This document shows, in pieces, positions 27,290-36,735 of a stretch of 64,000 nucleotides of DNA. This DNA comes from CAYTPI01 sp964439625 (GTDB lineage Bacteria; Chloroflexota; Anaerolineae; Aggregatilineales; UBA3940): assembly GCA_964439625.1 (NCBI GenBank), contig CAYTPI010000020.1, positions 1-64,000 of the forward strand, given 5' to 3'. How positions within the stretch are numbered: the first letter of the stretch is position 1; each line of letters begins with the position of its first letter. Both the position numbers and the translations under genes were made by a program. The notes below the pieces were generated by a model that was not told where the DNA came from, made no database searches, and worked only from the letters and a program-made list of their open reading frames with translations.

Positions 27290-29251
27290 ATGCAACATAG
27301 AATCATTTTTCCATCCGTGAGCTTCATTGCACTCGCCATGAGCGTCATGGCTTGTGCTGCCTTTGGTGGCGGAGGGGAACCTAATGGTGAGCCAGCCCAA
27401 GTTGGTGGCGGCATTCTTCAAGAAGACGTGCCAACCGTAATTGTTGCTACTAATCCCCCACCAATGACGGCAACCTCTTTCCCCACGAGCACGCCCACCC
27501 CAACCCGCGAGCCAGCAGAAGGTGTTCCAACGGCAATACCAGCGTCTCAAGAAGGTGTGATTTATGCTTCAACACGGAACGCTGGCATTGCACCCTACTT
27601 CCTACTGCCGAACGGTAATGAAGTCAGCCCAATTGACCTTGGTGATTTTGACTTCAACATAGTTTGGCCTGAGTATTCACCTGATCTAAACCAGCTTGCA
27701 TTTGCAGCCATACAAGGCGGCAATGCCTACTTAGAAGTTGGTGTCTTTGTGCAAGATGTTAATAGTGGTGAGATTACACAACTAACGACGGGTGATGGCA
27801 ATCATCCGCATTGGTCACCAGATGGCAGCCAGATTGCGTATTCTTGCAACAACCGAACTGATATCTGCGTGATTAATGCCGATGGGTCAGGGGTAGTGAA
27901 CATCACTGAAGATAGTGCCCGGATGGAAATGTTCCCAGATTGGACACCGGATGGTCAGATCGTTTTCATGTCTGATCGTAATGTGACGAAAAATCGTCGC
28001 TTCAGCGAGATTTATATTATGAACGCAGACGGCAGCAATATTGAACGGCTCACCTTCGATGGCAACGCATTTAATGCCTACCCTAATGTTGCCCCAAACG
28101 GTTCTCGGATTGCCTATGAAAGTAACCGCGACACAGACTTTGCAGCAGACATCTATACCATTACGATTGATGGTGACGACCGTCAACAGGTGACCACAGA
28201 TGAGCGTGTCTGGAACCAAACCCCTGTCTACACAGTGGACAATCTACGGCTCGTGTATGCGGCGGATGATGGTAGCGGTCAGATTGACCTATATGAAATA
28301 AATGGCGAAGGTGGAACGGCACGGCAGCTAACGCGTTTCTCATCAGAAGATGGCGGGCTACGTTTTGGGCATTCTGTACCAAGCGCAGCACTTACGCCGA
28401 GTGGCAGTGTTGAATTAGAGAACCGCACACCTGAGCCAATCACAGGCCCAGCGGGCGGCAACCCTGTGCCAGAGGTTATTCTATTTGCTACTAATGATAT
28501 TAACTGCCCCGATTGCCTAGAGACGGGCATCTATCGGATTAACCCGGACGGCTCGGAACTGCTCAAGCTACCAGTTGATGGCTTCTTCCCAACATGGACG
28601 CCTAATCACACACGTTTCGCCTACATAGACGGTGGTGAGATGTTCCTCGCCAACTCCGATGGCTCGGATTCGACACAAATCACAGATGCGTTTATGGGGC
28701 TGGGCACTGCGACATGGGGACCAAGTGGCACATTGGTAGTCTCTGAGTGCACACCATACTTCCAGTTCGATGTTTGCGTTGTCAACATCAGCACTGGGCA
28801 GGTTCGCAACATCACACCGATTATCACCAACGACTCAGGCGTACCTTACCCGACATGGCTGGGTGCCAACATTCTGCTGAGCAACTTTGTGCTAACCCCA
28901 CAGGGCGCAATCGCCCGTGAATTAATCGGTGAAGGGCAAGCCTCACCGGATGGCATCCGACTAGCCAATATCAACCGGGCGGGGCAGTTGGTTGTAACCA
29001 ACCTAGATGGCTTGCTGCTGATTACGGTAACGGACGATAACCTGACTAAGGGGAGGCCTGTTTGGGCACCAGAGGGAGAACGCATCTTGTATACAGCCTC
29101 TCCAGGTGATGGACGCCAGTATCTATATATTGCCGACCTCAACCCAGAAACCGGTGGTGTATACCAACTTGTTGAGCAGCCAATTGCAGTTGGCCCGGCA
29201 TCAGCCAGTGAGCCACTGGGAACAGCATATGGCTATAGTTGGTCACCTTAA
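27290..29251 (+). CDS. TolB-like beta-propeller lipoprotein
   Basis: A 653-residue lipoprotein (lipobox Cys22) with a Pro/Thr linker to about residue 95. The rest is a series of PD40/WD40-like TolB repeats, seen as recurring W-S-P-D-G-S-x-I-A-Y-x-S and M-N-A-D-G-S-N-I-x-x-L-T motifs. Such propellers bind proteins or glycans at the surface. No Tol-Pal genes accompany it, so a TolB role should not be assumed. It stands 86 bases after mfd. Confidence 0.82.
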   Translation: MQHRIIFPSVSFIALAMSVMACAAFGGGGEPNGEPAQVGGGILQEDVPTVIVATNPPPMTATSFPTSTPTPTREPAEGVPTAIPASQEGVIYASTRNAGIAPYFLLPNGNEVSPIDLGDFDFNIVWPEYSPDLNQLAFAAIQGGNAYLEVGVFVQDVNSGEITQLTTGDGNHPHWSPDGSQIAYSCNNRTDICVINADGSGVVNITEDSARMEMFPDWTPDGQIVFMSDRNVTKNRRFSEIYIMNADGSNIERLTFDGNAFNAYPNVAPNGSRIAYESNRDTDFAADIYTITIDGDDRQQVTTDERVWNQTPVYTVDNLRLVYAADDGSGQIDLYEINGEGGTARQLTRFSSEDGGLRFGHSVPSAALTPSGSVELENRTPEPITGPAGGNPVPEVILFATNDINCPDCLETGIYRINPDGSELLKLPVDGFFPTWTPNHTRFAYIDGGEMFLANSDGSDSTQITDAFMGLGTATWGPSGTLVVSECTPYFQFDVCVVNISTGQVRNITPIITNDSGVPYPTWLGANILLSNFVLTPQGAIARELIGEGQASPDGIRLANINRAGQLVVTNLDGLLLITVTDDNLTKGRPVWAPEGERILYTASPGDGRQYLYIADLNPETGGVYQLVEQPIAVGPASASEPLGTAYGYSWSP

Positions 29252-29419
29252 ACGGACTGCCATATAGGCAATCAAGGCCCATTTGACGGCTCTGATTGCG
29301 CAACATCAAAGAGAGTGCTAAACTCTTTCGCGGTCAATGGTGTATAGTCTCGGGTACACAGAGACCAAAAATCGCACAGTTTAAATGTTTCAGAAGGCTT
29401 GTAGGCTAGGAATAGATCT

Positions 29420-29929
29420 GTGAATGAGTCTGTTTTAGTCCTCAATGCAAATTATGAGCCGTTAAACGTCTGCAACACCAAGCGGGCCCTCGGCTTAATG
29501 ATGACTGGCAAAGCAGAGATAATCGCAAACGGACGCGGTCATATTCGGACGGTCTCAAGAGCAATCCCTAATCCATCTGTTGTTCGCCTCTCTCGCATGA
29601 TCCACCGCCCTCGCCCTCGTGTCAAACTCACCAAAAGAGAAATCTTCCGTCGTGATGGCTATCAATGTCAATATTGCGGCTGCCGCCAAGAAAACTGTAA
29701 CCTGACGATTGATCATATCATGCCACGCTACAGAGGCGGTGAGTATTCGTGGGGAAATCTCGTGGCCTGTTGCTCAAGTTGCAACCGGCGTAAAGGTGGA
29801 CGCACGCCTGAGGAAGCTGGGATGCGCTTACGTAAAAAACCCGTTGAGCCTAGTGCCTCCGCTGAATATATGTTTGGTCATATGCTCAACCGTTATAACG
29901 AGTGGGCGACTTACATCGAGGGTTGGTAG
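29420..29929 (+). CDS. HNH endonuclease family protein
   Basis: A 169-residue protein from a GTG start. The HNH core has the zinc Cys pairs C83-x2-C86 and C118-x2-C121, with the catalytic D98-H99 in between and Asn in W-G-N near residue 113. Stand-alone members of this type are common in Chloroflexota, Cyanobacteria and Actinobacteria; their role is not settled. The first ~60 residues (V-L-N-A-N-Y-E-P-L-N-V) are the standard N-terminus of the group. No restriction-modification genes are nearby. Confidence 0.88.
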   Translation: MNESVLVLNANYEPLNVCNTKRALGLMMTGKAEIIANGRGHIRTVSRAIPNPSVVRLSRMIHRPRPRVKLTKREIFRRDGYQCQYCGCRQENCNLTIDHIMPRYRGGEYSWGNLVACCSSCNRRKGGRTPEEAGMRLRKKPVEPSASAEYMFGHMLNRYNEWATYIEGW

Positions 29930-29949
29930 GGTAACCATCCGTTATAGAT

Positions 29950-29980
29950 CAAAGCAGAGGCCAATGAAGCCCCTGTTTGC
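29950..29980. other. Hairpin between convergent HNH and hpf genes
   Basis: An imperfect 10-bp stem (one A-C mismatch, one G-U) with a 7-base loop lies in the 91-base gap between two convergent genes, where a terminator is expected. Neither strand has a T-run after it, so terminator function is only a guess from position. Confidence 0.3.
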
Positions 29981-30020
29981 TGTCATGTCACTGTGCTATA
30001 TTGTTTTGTCAACGTAAGGT

Positions 30021-30578
30021 TTAGGGGAGTATCGGCTGAAGCAAGCCGTAGTTACCGTCTTTGCGTCGGTACATTACGTTGACTTCGCCGCTGTCAGCGT
30101 GCATAAACACATAAAAATCGTGACCAAGCAATTCCATCTGATCGATAGCTTCCTGTTCCAACATCGGGAAGATTTCGAAGGATTTCCGGCGTAGGACAAC
30201 ACCTGGCTCAAGCTCATCTGCTGAAAGATCAACAGCGCTCTCGTAAGCGTCAAATACCTCTTTAACATCAGGACGGCGTTTGCGCCTTCCTTTGTAGCGC
30301 TCAATTTGACGATACATTTTATCTAAAACATTATCCACAGCGACATAGATATCTGCGGTGCGCTCCTCAGCACGGAGTATCGTGCCACGTTGGTGACGCA
30401 ATGTGATTTGCGCACTGTACTCGTCCTCTGGGTCACGGTTCGACTTTTCTTCGCTCACATCCACTTGCACTTCCGAAATATTTGGCATGTAGCGGTCTAA
30501 TCGACCAACTTTGCGCTCGATATAATCGCGCAACTTTGGTGTTACCGTCAAGTCATGACCATTAATTAAGACTTTCAT
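30021..30578 (-). CDS. hpf: Long-form ribosome hibernation promoting factor
   Basis: A 185-residue protein with the HPF/RaiA fold in residues 1-100 (L-I-N-G-H-D-L-T-V-T-P-K-L-R-D-Y-I near the start) and the long-form C-terminal domain at about 128-183. The second domain dimerises ribosomes into 100S particles on its own, so no separate RMF is needed. AGGAG lies about 11 bases upstream of the ATG. Expression is usually induced on entry into stationary phase; no specific operator is seen. Confidence 0.94.
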   Translation of the reverse strand: MKVLINGHDLTVTPKLRDYIERKVGRLDRYMPNISEVQVDVSEEKSNRDPEDEYSAQITLRHQRGTILRAEERTADIYVAVDNVLDKMYRQIERYKGRRKRRPDVKEVFDAYESAVDLSADELEPGVVLRRKSFEIFPMLEQEAIDQMELLGHDFYVFMHADSGEVNVMYRRKDGNYGLLQPILP

Positions 30579-30885
30579 TCGTGCTGTACACTCCTATATA
30601 GATTGTTCTTATTAACTTCACTACATATCGCTCTTGCCAAGCGGACTAAACCACACACAACTCCCCGATATTATTTGATATGCAGTGGCGTGTTGGCTGG
30701 TCGTGCAGAGTGCCTGTTATACATAAAACACGCTGGCGCTTAGGCGGCGACACAGTATTGTTAGGTGGTCTTTTATCGTAACATAAAATTGATGCGCATG
30801 GAATACAAGTGCACCCATAGCGCACAGGAGTGAGACTGTATCAACATATTAGTAGTTTGCCTACCCTTCCGCTTAGAAAGGTCAG
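30579..30885. promoter_or_regulatory. Upstream region of hpf
   Basis: This 307-base gap lies between the hpf start and the end of comF, both on the minus strand. It should contain the hpf promoter and the end of the comF transcript. I see no convincing terminator, tRNA or small ORF. A weak GTGC/GCAC dyad occurs near 30810. Confidence 0.3.
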
Positions 30886-31605
30886 CTACGCTCGAGCAAC
30901 GGTTAAACAGTAGACTTGCTCTGCGCCAGCGGATAATAGCGCTTGCGCAGATGCGTCTAGTGTCGCACCTGTAGTGCAAACATCATCAATCAACAAAATG
31001 ACTTGTTCACTCACAAGTTGTGGCTCTGCCACAAACGCGTCAGCGACATTGCGGCGCCGTTGCTCCATAGTCAATGTTGTTTGTGACGGTGTAGCACGGT
31101 CACGTTGGAGTGCGGTTAAGGGCAACAAATGTATCTCTAGCTTTGCAGCCAAATGTGCAGCCAAGAGCTCTGACTGATTGTAGCCTCGTTGAGCCAAACG
31201 CTCTGGGTGAAGAGGGACAGCACAAAGGGACGTTACATTCGCAAAGTAGTGCGAGTCGACAGTTTTGAGAGCGGCTTCAGCGAGTGCCGCAGCTATTACC
31301 CGGTTGTTTTGGTACTTAAGGGCGTAAATCGCTTGCCCGAGCTGGTCATCATACAAGTAAGCACTAATCGAACGGATAAACACAGGCGGATAGTTTTGAC
31401 AAGTGCGGCAGATTGCTTCCATAGAGTCTGGATGTAGGTTCGGGTTATCGCACCGCTGGCATCTGCGAGAGGGCAACGGGCGGAAATGCTCTACACACCG
31501 GGAGCACAAGGGCACACCATAGCGTCTGCATACCGCACACTTCAGAGGAAAAAACAGGCTGCCGATTGCTTTTGTGAGCCGGGCAGCCTGCTTTTGAAAA
31601 GTCAT
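30886..31605 (-). CDS. comF: ComF family phosphoribosyltransferase-like protein
   Basis: A 239-residue ComF homologue. The N-terminus has a double zinc-ribbon-like arrangement (C-x2-C at 20-23 and further pairs through about residue 70). The C-terminal half holds the type I PRTase loop I-D-D-V-C-T-T-G-A-T near residue 205. ComF proteins act in DNA uptake in competent bacteria, probably with ComFA and PriA; no other competence gene is here. It is 22 bases downstream of tadC and probably part of that transcript, though its family role differs. Confidence 0.88.
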   Translation of the reverse strand: MTFQKQAARLTKAIGSLFFPLKCAVCRRYGVPLCSRCVEHFRPLPSRRCQRCDNPNLHPDSMEAICRTCQNYPPVFIRSISAYLYDDQLGQAIYALKYQNNRVIAAALAEAALKTVDSHYFANVTSLCAVPLHPERLAQRGYNQSELLAAHLAAKLEIHLLPLTALQRDRATPSQTTLTMEQRRRNVADAFVAEPQLVSEQVILLIDDVCTTGATLDASAQALLSAGAEQVYCLTVARA

Positions 31606-31626
31606 CTGGTTGGGGTGTAGGCTGTA

Positions 31627-32577
31627 TTAACCGCCGCCGTAGAACTGACGGAACAACTGAACACCGGCTGGACCAAGCAACACAATCCAAATAGTTGGGA
31701 AAATCAAAAGAACCATTGGGATCATCATTTTTACAGGGGCTTGCTGCGCCTTTGCTTGGGCTCGCTGACGACGTTTAATACGCATTTGCTCAGACTGAAC
31801 TTTTAAGACCTTAGAAATACTGACACCGAGTTGGTCAGCTTGAATAATCGCACCGGTAAAAGTCGTCACGTCTTGGACATCCATACTATCAGCCATGTTT
31901 TTCAGTGCGTCTCGTCGTGACTTGCCAAGAGAAATCTCTTTGATGACACGACCAAAGGCGATGGATAATTTATTGTCCCACTTCTCGTAGACCTTACCCA
32001 TTGCTTGGTCAAAGCCAAGGCCAGCTTCTACGCAAATAGACATTAAGTCCAGTGCATCAGGAAGGGCCTTTACGATTTCATCTTGGCGGCGTTTCACCTT
32101 CGAGCGCAGGAGCATCCAAGGCATCAGAAAGCCAAAGCCACCGCCACCAAAGAAACCAAGGATGCGCCACAATGCAGGACGGTTGGCAATCGAGAAGACC
32201 GCCAGCAGCAGAAACGCGAGCACAACCATCATCACAAAGCGCGACACCCAAAAGAGCGCAGGCGTTAGGCCTTTGGGGCTACCCGCCAGCACAATCAGGC
32301 GCTGCGTCTTTTCAAGGGTCTGCTGCGGGGCAAATGACGTTGTAAAATCAGCCAACTTTTGCGCAATTGGCAACAAAACACGCTGAGTGAATGGCACCTG
32401 CATTTCAATGTCTTCAATGTTAGCAGATGCTTCCTCGCCTGAAGAGTAAAGCGCAAGCCGTTCAGAGAGAGGGTCTGCCTCTCGACGGTTTGAAAGACCG
32501 ATGATGACGAGCACAATGGCCGTGATCACAATTACTAGACCGATAGCGGCAATTGGCAATATCAATGATAGATTCAT
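31627..32577 (-). CDS. tadC: Tad secretion platform protein TadC
   Basis: A 316-residue inner-membrane protein of the type II secretion F family. An N-terminal helix (about 5-28), a central helix pair near 110-155 and a C-terminal helix near 285-305 flank the cytoplasmic F domain, which has the E-A-G-L-G-F-D-Q-A motif near residue 187. With TadB it forms the platform that the CpaF ATPase drives to extrude Flp pili. GGAG precedes the ATG. Confidence 0.88.
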   Translation of the reverse strand: MNLSLILPIAAIGLVIVITAIVLVIIGLSNRREADPLSERLALYSSGEEASANIEDIEMQVPFTQRVLLPIAQKLADFTTSFAPQQTLEKTQRLIVLAGSPKGLTPALFWVSRFVMMVVLAFLLLAVFSIANRPALWRILGFFGGGGFGFLMPWMLLRSKVKRRQDEIVKALPDALDLMSICVEAGLGFDQAMGKVYEKWDNKLSIAFGRVIKEISLGKSRRDALKNMADSMDVQDVTTFTGAIIQADQLGVSISKVLKVQSEQMRIKRRQRAQAKAQQAPVKMMIPMVLLIFPTIWIVLLGPAGVQLFRQFYGGG

Positions 32578-32635
32578 TGTGGCATCTCCACAAACTTACA
32601 GACGTTCGTAAACTTCTTCAATAAAACTACGGTTA

Positions 32636-33685
32636 CTATACCTCAACATCAACGATACGACGGATGACAGCAAGCCCAACTGCCATCATTGTTAGACCAA
32701 CACCAATCAAAGGCCAACCACAAGGAATTTGGGTTGCTGGAATGTAAGCCCCACCTCGGTCTGGACCATAGAATAGCTGCCCCATGTAAGACGGGCTGAC
32801 GAACAACAGGAATACAGCCAGCACAAGCGGCAGCAAGCCAATCAGAATGCCAGTCGCACGACCAGAAGCCGTAAGTACCTCAATTTCACCCTTGATACGA
32901 ATACGCTCTCGAATAGTGAAGCTGATGACCTCAAGGATTTCAGCAAGATTACCACCGACTTCGCGCTGGATGTTGACAGCGGTAAAGACCAAATCAAGGT
33001 CCTCACTGCCAATACGCGAAAGCATATTACTTAGTGTTGTATCAAAGGGTACACCGATGGACATCTCAGCCACGACACGCTTAAATTCATCGCTAGCAGG
33101 CGGAGGTGCTTCTCTCGCAACAGCTTCGAGAGCTTGAGGCACGCTGAAGCCTGCTCGCAGCGCATTGGTCCACAGCCCAAGAATGTCAACAAGCTGGTTG
33201 TTAAAAGCCTTCAACCGACGGCGCTGGCGAATGGTCACGTAAATGCGAGGAATAAACAAACCGATGATGAAGCCGACTCCAGCCCGTGGGCCGGGGAAGA
33301 ACAGCCACATAATCAGCGTTAAGCCAGTCGCTACGACAAAATGCATAATGAAATATTCAGTGACAGACAGCGGGACATTTGCTTTGCGCAACTGCCCACG
33401 AATATTTCCAGCGATACCACGGTTCGCAAGCATATTATCCAGTTTAGCATAGACCTCATCGCGGGATAAGCCGCCGGAGGCCGGAGCGTCAGATTGACCT
33501 GTTTGATCCTGTGGCCCTGGTGTCCACTCACTATCTAACTGACGCTGCAATTCCTCGAGACGCTGATCCTCAGCGCTTTGATTGCGGCGACGAAAAAAGA
33601 TAAAGAGACTAACAGCAATTAAGACAGGGAGCAGGCAAATAGCAACTATACCAATAATGCCTAACCCAATGATTGCTTCAAGCAT
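32636..33685 (-). CDS. tadB: Tad secretion platform protein TadB
   Basis: A 349-residue type II secretion F family membrane protein. The N-terminal anchor (about 5-32) is followed by a linker, two central helices near 115-150, the F domain with R-A-G-F-S-V-P-Q-A near residue 187, and C-terminal helices near 265-345. AGAGGAGG precedes the ATG. The order cpaF-tadB-tadC is standard for Tad systems. Confidence 0.88.
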   Translation of the reverse strand: MLEAIIGLGIIGIVAICLLPVLIAVSLFIFFRRRNQSAEDQRLEELQRQLDSEWTPGPQDQTGQSDAPASGGLSRDEVYAKLDNMLANRGIAGNIRGQLRKANVPLSVTEYFIMHFVVATGLTLIMWLFFPGPRAGVGFIIGLFIPRIYVTIRQRRRLKAFNNQLVDILGLWTNALRAGFSVPQALEAVAREAPPPASDEFKRVVAEMSIGVPFDTTLSNMLSRIGSEDLDLVFTAVNIQREVGGNLAEILEVISFTIRERIRIKGEIEVLTASGRATGILIGLLPLVLAVFLLFVSPSYMGQLFYGPDRGGAYIPATQIPCGWPLIGVGLTMMAVGLAVIRRIVDVEV

Positions 33686-33734
33686 GGAACCTCCTCTAAG
33701 AGAGCCTATTTTCTAGCAAGCCAACACTGTCTGA

Positions 33735-35120
33735 CTAGCGGCGCGGGCCAAAGAAAATTGCGGGTGGAAGTTGAATACCCGCATCCAGGATTTTGTCGAT
33801 GTTCTTAGGACGCAGACCCGTTGGACGAGTACGCCCAATGATACGATCCCCATCCATACCAGTTTGCTCAAATTCGAAGATATCAGACATGGTGACCACA
33901 TCACCTTCCATACCTTGGATTTCGGAGATTTTGACGATCTTGCGAGAGCCATCACGCATGCGGCTTTGGTGCACAATCATATGAACAGCAGATGATATCT
34001 GTTCACGGATGGCACGAATTGGTAAATCCATGCCAGCCATCAGGCACATTGTCTCTAAGCGAGCGAGTGTGTCACGCGGGGAGTTACTGTGCGCTGTACC
34101 CATCGACCCGTCGTGTCCGGTATTCATCGCTTGGATCAGGTCGAGTGCCTCACCACCACGAACCTCACCAACGACAATGCGGTCAGGGCGCATGCGGAGC
34201 GAGTTAATCATCAGGTCGCGAATAGTAATTTCACCCTTACCTTCAATGTTCGGCGGGCGACTTTCCAAACGAACAACGTGCGGTTGACGAAGTTGTAGTT
34301 CAGCCGCGTTCTCAATCGTGACGATGCGATCTTCTTCTGGGATAAAGCTGGACAGGATGTTCAGGAGCGTTGTCTTACCGGAACCAGTGCCACCAGAGAC
34401 CACAACATTAAACCCGGCGATAACACAAGCCTTGAGAAATTCCATCATTTCAACAGTGGCAGTTCCAAAGTCGATAATGTTTTGCACTGTAAGCGGCACT
34501 TTGGAGAATTTGCGGATTGTGAGTGCAGACCCATCCAGCGCGATTGGTGGAATGACCGCATTAACACGTGATCCATCCGGTAGACGTGCGTCGACTGTTG
34601 GTGATGATTCGTCGATGCGGCGTCCAAGCGGTGCAACAATGCGATCAATGATGCGGCGGAGGTGCTCTTCGTCTTCAAAATGCACAGGCGCACGAGTCAA
34701 GTGCCCCTTCTTTTCGATGTAAATCTTGTCTGCACCGATTGTCATAATCTCAGTGATATCGGTATCTTCCAGCAGCGGTTCCAGCGGACCAAACCCCAAC
34801 AACTCAGCCACAATCTGCTCATGCAGACGGCGCCGTTCATTGCGGGCCAGCACAATATTTTCTTCAGCGAGAATTGTGTTGAACAGATCATCGATGCGCG
34901 CCCGCAGCTCATCGGACTTTGACATATCAAAGACCTCACCGACGCCTAGGTCTTCTAACAAGCGACGCTGCACACGCTCTTTGACATCAATCCCGCCGAC
35001 GCGCCCAATGTCTTTCATGACGGGTGTGCGTTGTACTGGGGAGTCACCTTCAGGACGATCTGAACGCCCATCCCCGGAACCACCAGTTTCAATTCTCTTT
35101 AATAAGCTACTACCAGCCAT
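33735..35120 (-). CDS. cpaF: CpaF/TadA secretion ATPase
   Basis: A 461-residue cytoplasmic ATPase of the VirB11/CpaF family. The N-terminal domain (about 50-200) precedes the ATPase core with Walker A G-G-T-G-S-G-K-T near residue 245, an Asp box, and V-V-G-E-V-R-G-G-E-A (Walker B region) near 316. It powers Flp pilus assembly through TadB/TadC. GAGGAGA lies just upstream of the ATG. The first ~40 residues are polar and probably flexible. Confidence 0.94.
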   Translation of the reverse strand: MAGSSLLKRIETGGSGDGRSDRPEGDSPVQRTPVMKDIGRVGGIDVKERVQRRLLEDLGVGEVFDMSKSDELRARIDDLFNTILAEENIVLARNERRRLHEQIVAELLGFGPLEPLLEDTDITEIMTIGADKIYIEKKGHLTRAPVHFEDEEHLRRIIDRIVAPLGRRIDESSPTVDARLPDGSRVNAVIPPIALDGSALTIRKFSKVPLTVQNIIDFGTATVEMMEFLKACVIAGFNVVVSGGTGSGKTTLLNILSSFIPEEDRIVTIENAAELQLRQPHVVRLESRPPNIEGKGEITIRDLMINSLRMRPDRIVVGEVRGGEALDLIQAMNTGHDGSMGTAHSNSPRDTLARLETMCLMAGMDLPIRAIREQISSAVHMIVHQSRMRDGSRKIVKISEIQGMEGDVVTMSDIFEFEQTGMDGDRIIGRTRPTGLRPKNIDKILDAGIQLPPAIFFGPRR

Positions 35121-35139
35121 TATAAGTTCTCCTCACTAT

Positions 35140-36444
35140 CTAGTTACCACCAAGCAAGTTACTGAATAACCCAGTACGCTTCGTCTGGGGCTCTGCAACC
35201 GTCTCTTGAACTTGCTCACTGCCTTCAATTTCGGTACGAATGTGCTGCGCCAGTTTCATCAGCGGTTGCGCAGCAGGTGATCGCTTCGGATCGACGTTGA
35301 CAATTGGAGTACCGCGGTTGAGCAACTCTTCTGCAAGCGGCTCAATCGGGATAACCACGTTGACTGCCAACTTGAGGAAGTTTCCAATTTGCTCTGGCGT
35401 AATGCTGCTGCGCTCGGCATCATATCGATTGAGAACAAGCGTTTGCCCGCGCTCTATTGGAACCTCGTCGCCACCCTCGACCTCGGTTATCAGACCAGAT
35501 AGGATGCGCGAGTCTTTAAGTGCTGACATGTTGGCCTGCGTAATCATGACGATATGGTCCGCAGACTGTAGAGCCGTCACAAGCACACCATCAATTGCTG
35601 TTGACGTATCTACAATGATGTAATCATACAGTGGGCGTAGATCATTTAACAAGCGCCTAAGCCCTTCCGGCTGAAGCGGTTCAGCTTCTAGCGGGTTTGG
35701 CGGCGCAGTCAGCAAGCGTATGCCTGTATCATGTTCAATTACCACACCTTCTAAACCATGCTCATCTAACTCAGACTCCAACGCCATCCCAGCAGCATCA
35801 ACCACATTATACTGGGCACGCGTATTTAACGACACAGCGACATCACCCGCATAAACATTTGTGTCAACGATCAGAATATCTTTGTCAGGGGCCGATTTTT
35901 TTATCGCTGCCGCTAGGTTAACTGCAACCGTTGTTTTTCCTGTGCCGCCTTTCAGACTTGCAACCGTGACTATGCGCCCCTCAATCATACGCTTTTTCTT
36001 AACAGGTGTCTCTGGCTGCTCTGGTGAGGCGGTAGACGGGTCAGGGAGGGCAGACGTAGTTTCTACCGTCGCCATACTAGCGGCCCGTCGGATAGCGCTG
36101 GTTAATTCATCGCCTGAAATTGGCTTTGGCACAAAATCAACAGCGCCTGCTCGCATGGCTGAGCGCACATAATTCATATCATCTTGGACACTGACCACAA
36201 TTACCTGAGTATTTGGGTAGTCTTTCCGAATAATCTGAGTCGCTTCGATGCCGTTCATTCCGGGCATATTTATGTCCATCAAGACAACGCGTGGTTGGTA
36301 TTCACGAACCTTCTGGACGGCCTCACGCCCGTCCTCTGCGAAGTCTAATACTTCAATATCATCCTCATACTCTAGCAAACGACGCGTTCCCTCACGGGTA
36401 TCTTCGTTATCGTCACAGATGAGAATTTTGATCATGTCTGCCAT
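35140..36444 (-). CDS. cpaE: Response-regulator receiver fused to CpaE/MinD-like ATPase
   Basis: A 434-residue two-domain protein; the ATG at 36444 is preferred over the upstream TTG at 36456. Residues 4-120 form a complete receiver domain with acidic pair Asp11-Asp12, phospho-acceptor Asp57 and the later Ser and Lys switch residues. From about residue 155 a MinD/ParA-type ATPase follows with the deviant Walker A K-G-G-T-G-K-T-T. CpaE proteins position the Tad machinery; an intact receiver implies control by a kinase, perhaps the one encoded just upstream on the same strand. The gene heads the cpaE-cpaF-tadB-tadC run. Confidence 0.9.
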   Translation of the reverse strand: MADMIKILICDDNEDTREGTRRLLEYEDDIEVLDFAEDGREAVQKVREYQPRVVLMDINMPGMNGIEATQIIRKDYPNTQVIVVSVQDDMNYVRSAMRAGAVDFVPKPISGDELTSAIRRAASMATVETTSALPDPSTASPEQPETPVKKKRMIEGRIVTVASLKGGTGKTTVAVNLAAAIKKSAPDKDILIVDTNVYAGDVAVSLNTRAQYNVVDAAGMALESELDEHGLEGVVIEHDTGIRLLTAPPNPLEAEPLQPEGLRRLLNDLRPLYDYIIVDTSTAIDGVLVTALQSADHIVMITQANMSALKDSRILSGLITEVEGGDEVPIERGQTLVLNRYDAERSSITPEQIGNFLKLAVNVVIPIEPLAEELLNRGTPIVNVDPKRSPAAQPLMKLAQHIRTEIEGSEQVQETVAEPQTKRTGLFSNLLGGN

Positions 36445-36476
36445 GTATTGTCCCAACCGGTGGAGTCACAGTCAAA

Positions 36477-36494
36477 AACAGGCTAACGCCTGCT
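36477..36494 (-). promoter_or_regulatory. Terminator-like hairpin in the cpaE leader
   Basis: On the minus strand a 7-bp stem (one G-U) with a 4-base GTTA loop is followed by a run of five T (36474-36478). It lies between the likely promoter and the cpaE start, about 33 bases before the ATG. It could attenuate the Tad operon. Confidence 0.45.
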
Positions 36495-36516
36495 ATCTTA
36501 CATAATCTTACTTAGA

Positions 36517-36544
36517 ATAATACCAATGTAGATGAACCTGTCTA
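36517..36544 (-). promoter_or_regulatory. Predicted sigma-70-type promoter of the cpaE-tad operon
   Basis: On the minus strand TAGACA (36539-36544) and TATTAT (36517-36522) are separated by 16 bases; each matches the consensus at 5 of 6 positions. Transcription would start near 36510, giving a leader of about 65 bases. Confidence 0.4.
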
Positions 36545-36735
36545 AGTTTATCTCATTACAAGCAAAACGGCGTGTTTCATTTCTCAAAGGACCCCAATTT
36601 TGTCGAATAGTATCGGGATTGTAAGCTTGGAAGCCATATATACTATACGTATCCGTCGCTATGCTCGTCAACCTACCAGCAGGTAGACAGGACTGAGATT
36701 ACATCAGAATTGAAAACCTTAACCTAATACAAACT

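Noticed and set aside
27290..29251. Assigning the propeller lipoprotein as TolB of a Tol-Pal system
   Set aside because: It has a lipobox and no tolA, tolQ, tolR or pal neighbours; the repeats alone do not show that role.
29295..29321. Possible CIRCE heat-shock operator (GAGTGCTAA at 29313-29321)
   Set aside because: The left half-site at the required 9-base spacing matches TTAGCACTC at only about 4 of 9 positions, and the next gene is an HNH protein, not a chaperone.
29420..29929. HNH protein as part of a restriction or defence island
   Set aside because: No methyltransferase, helicase or other defence gene lies nearby, and the neighbours are housekeeping genes.
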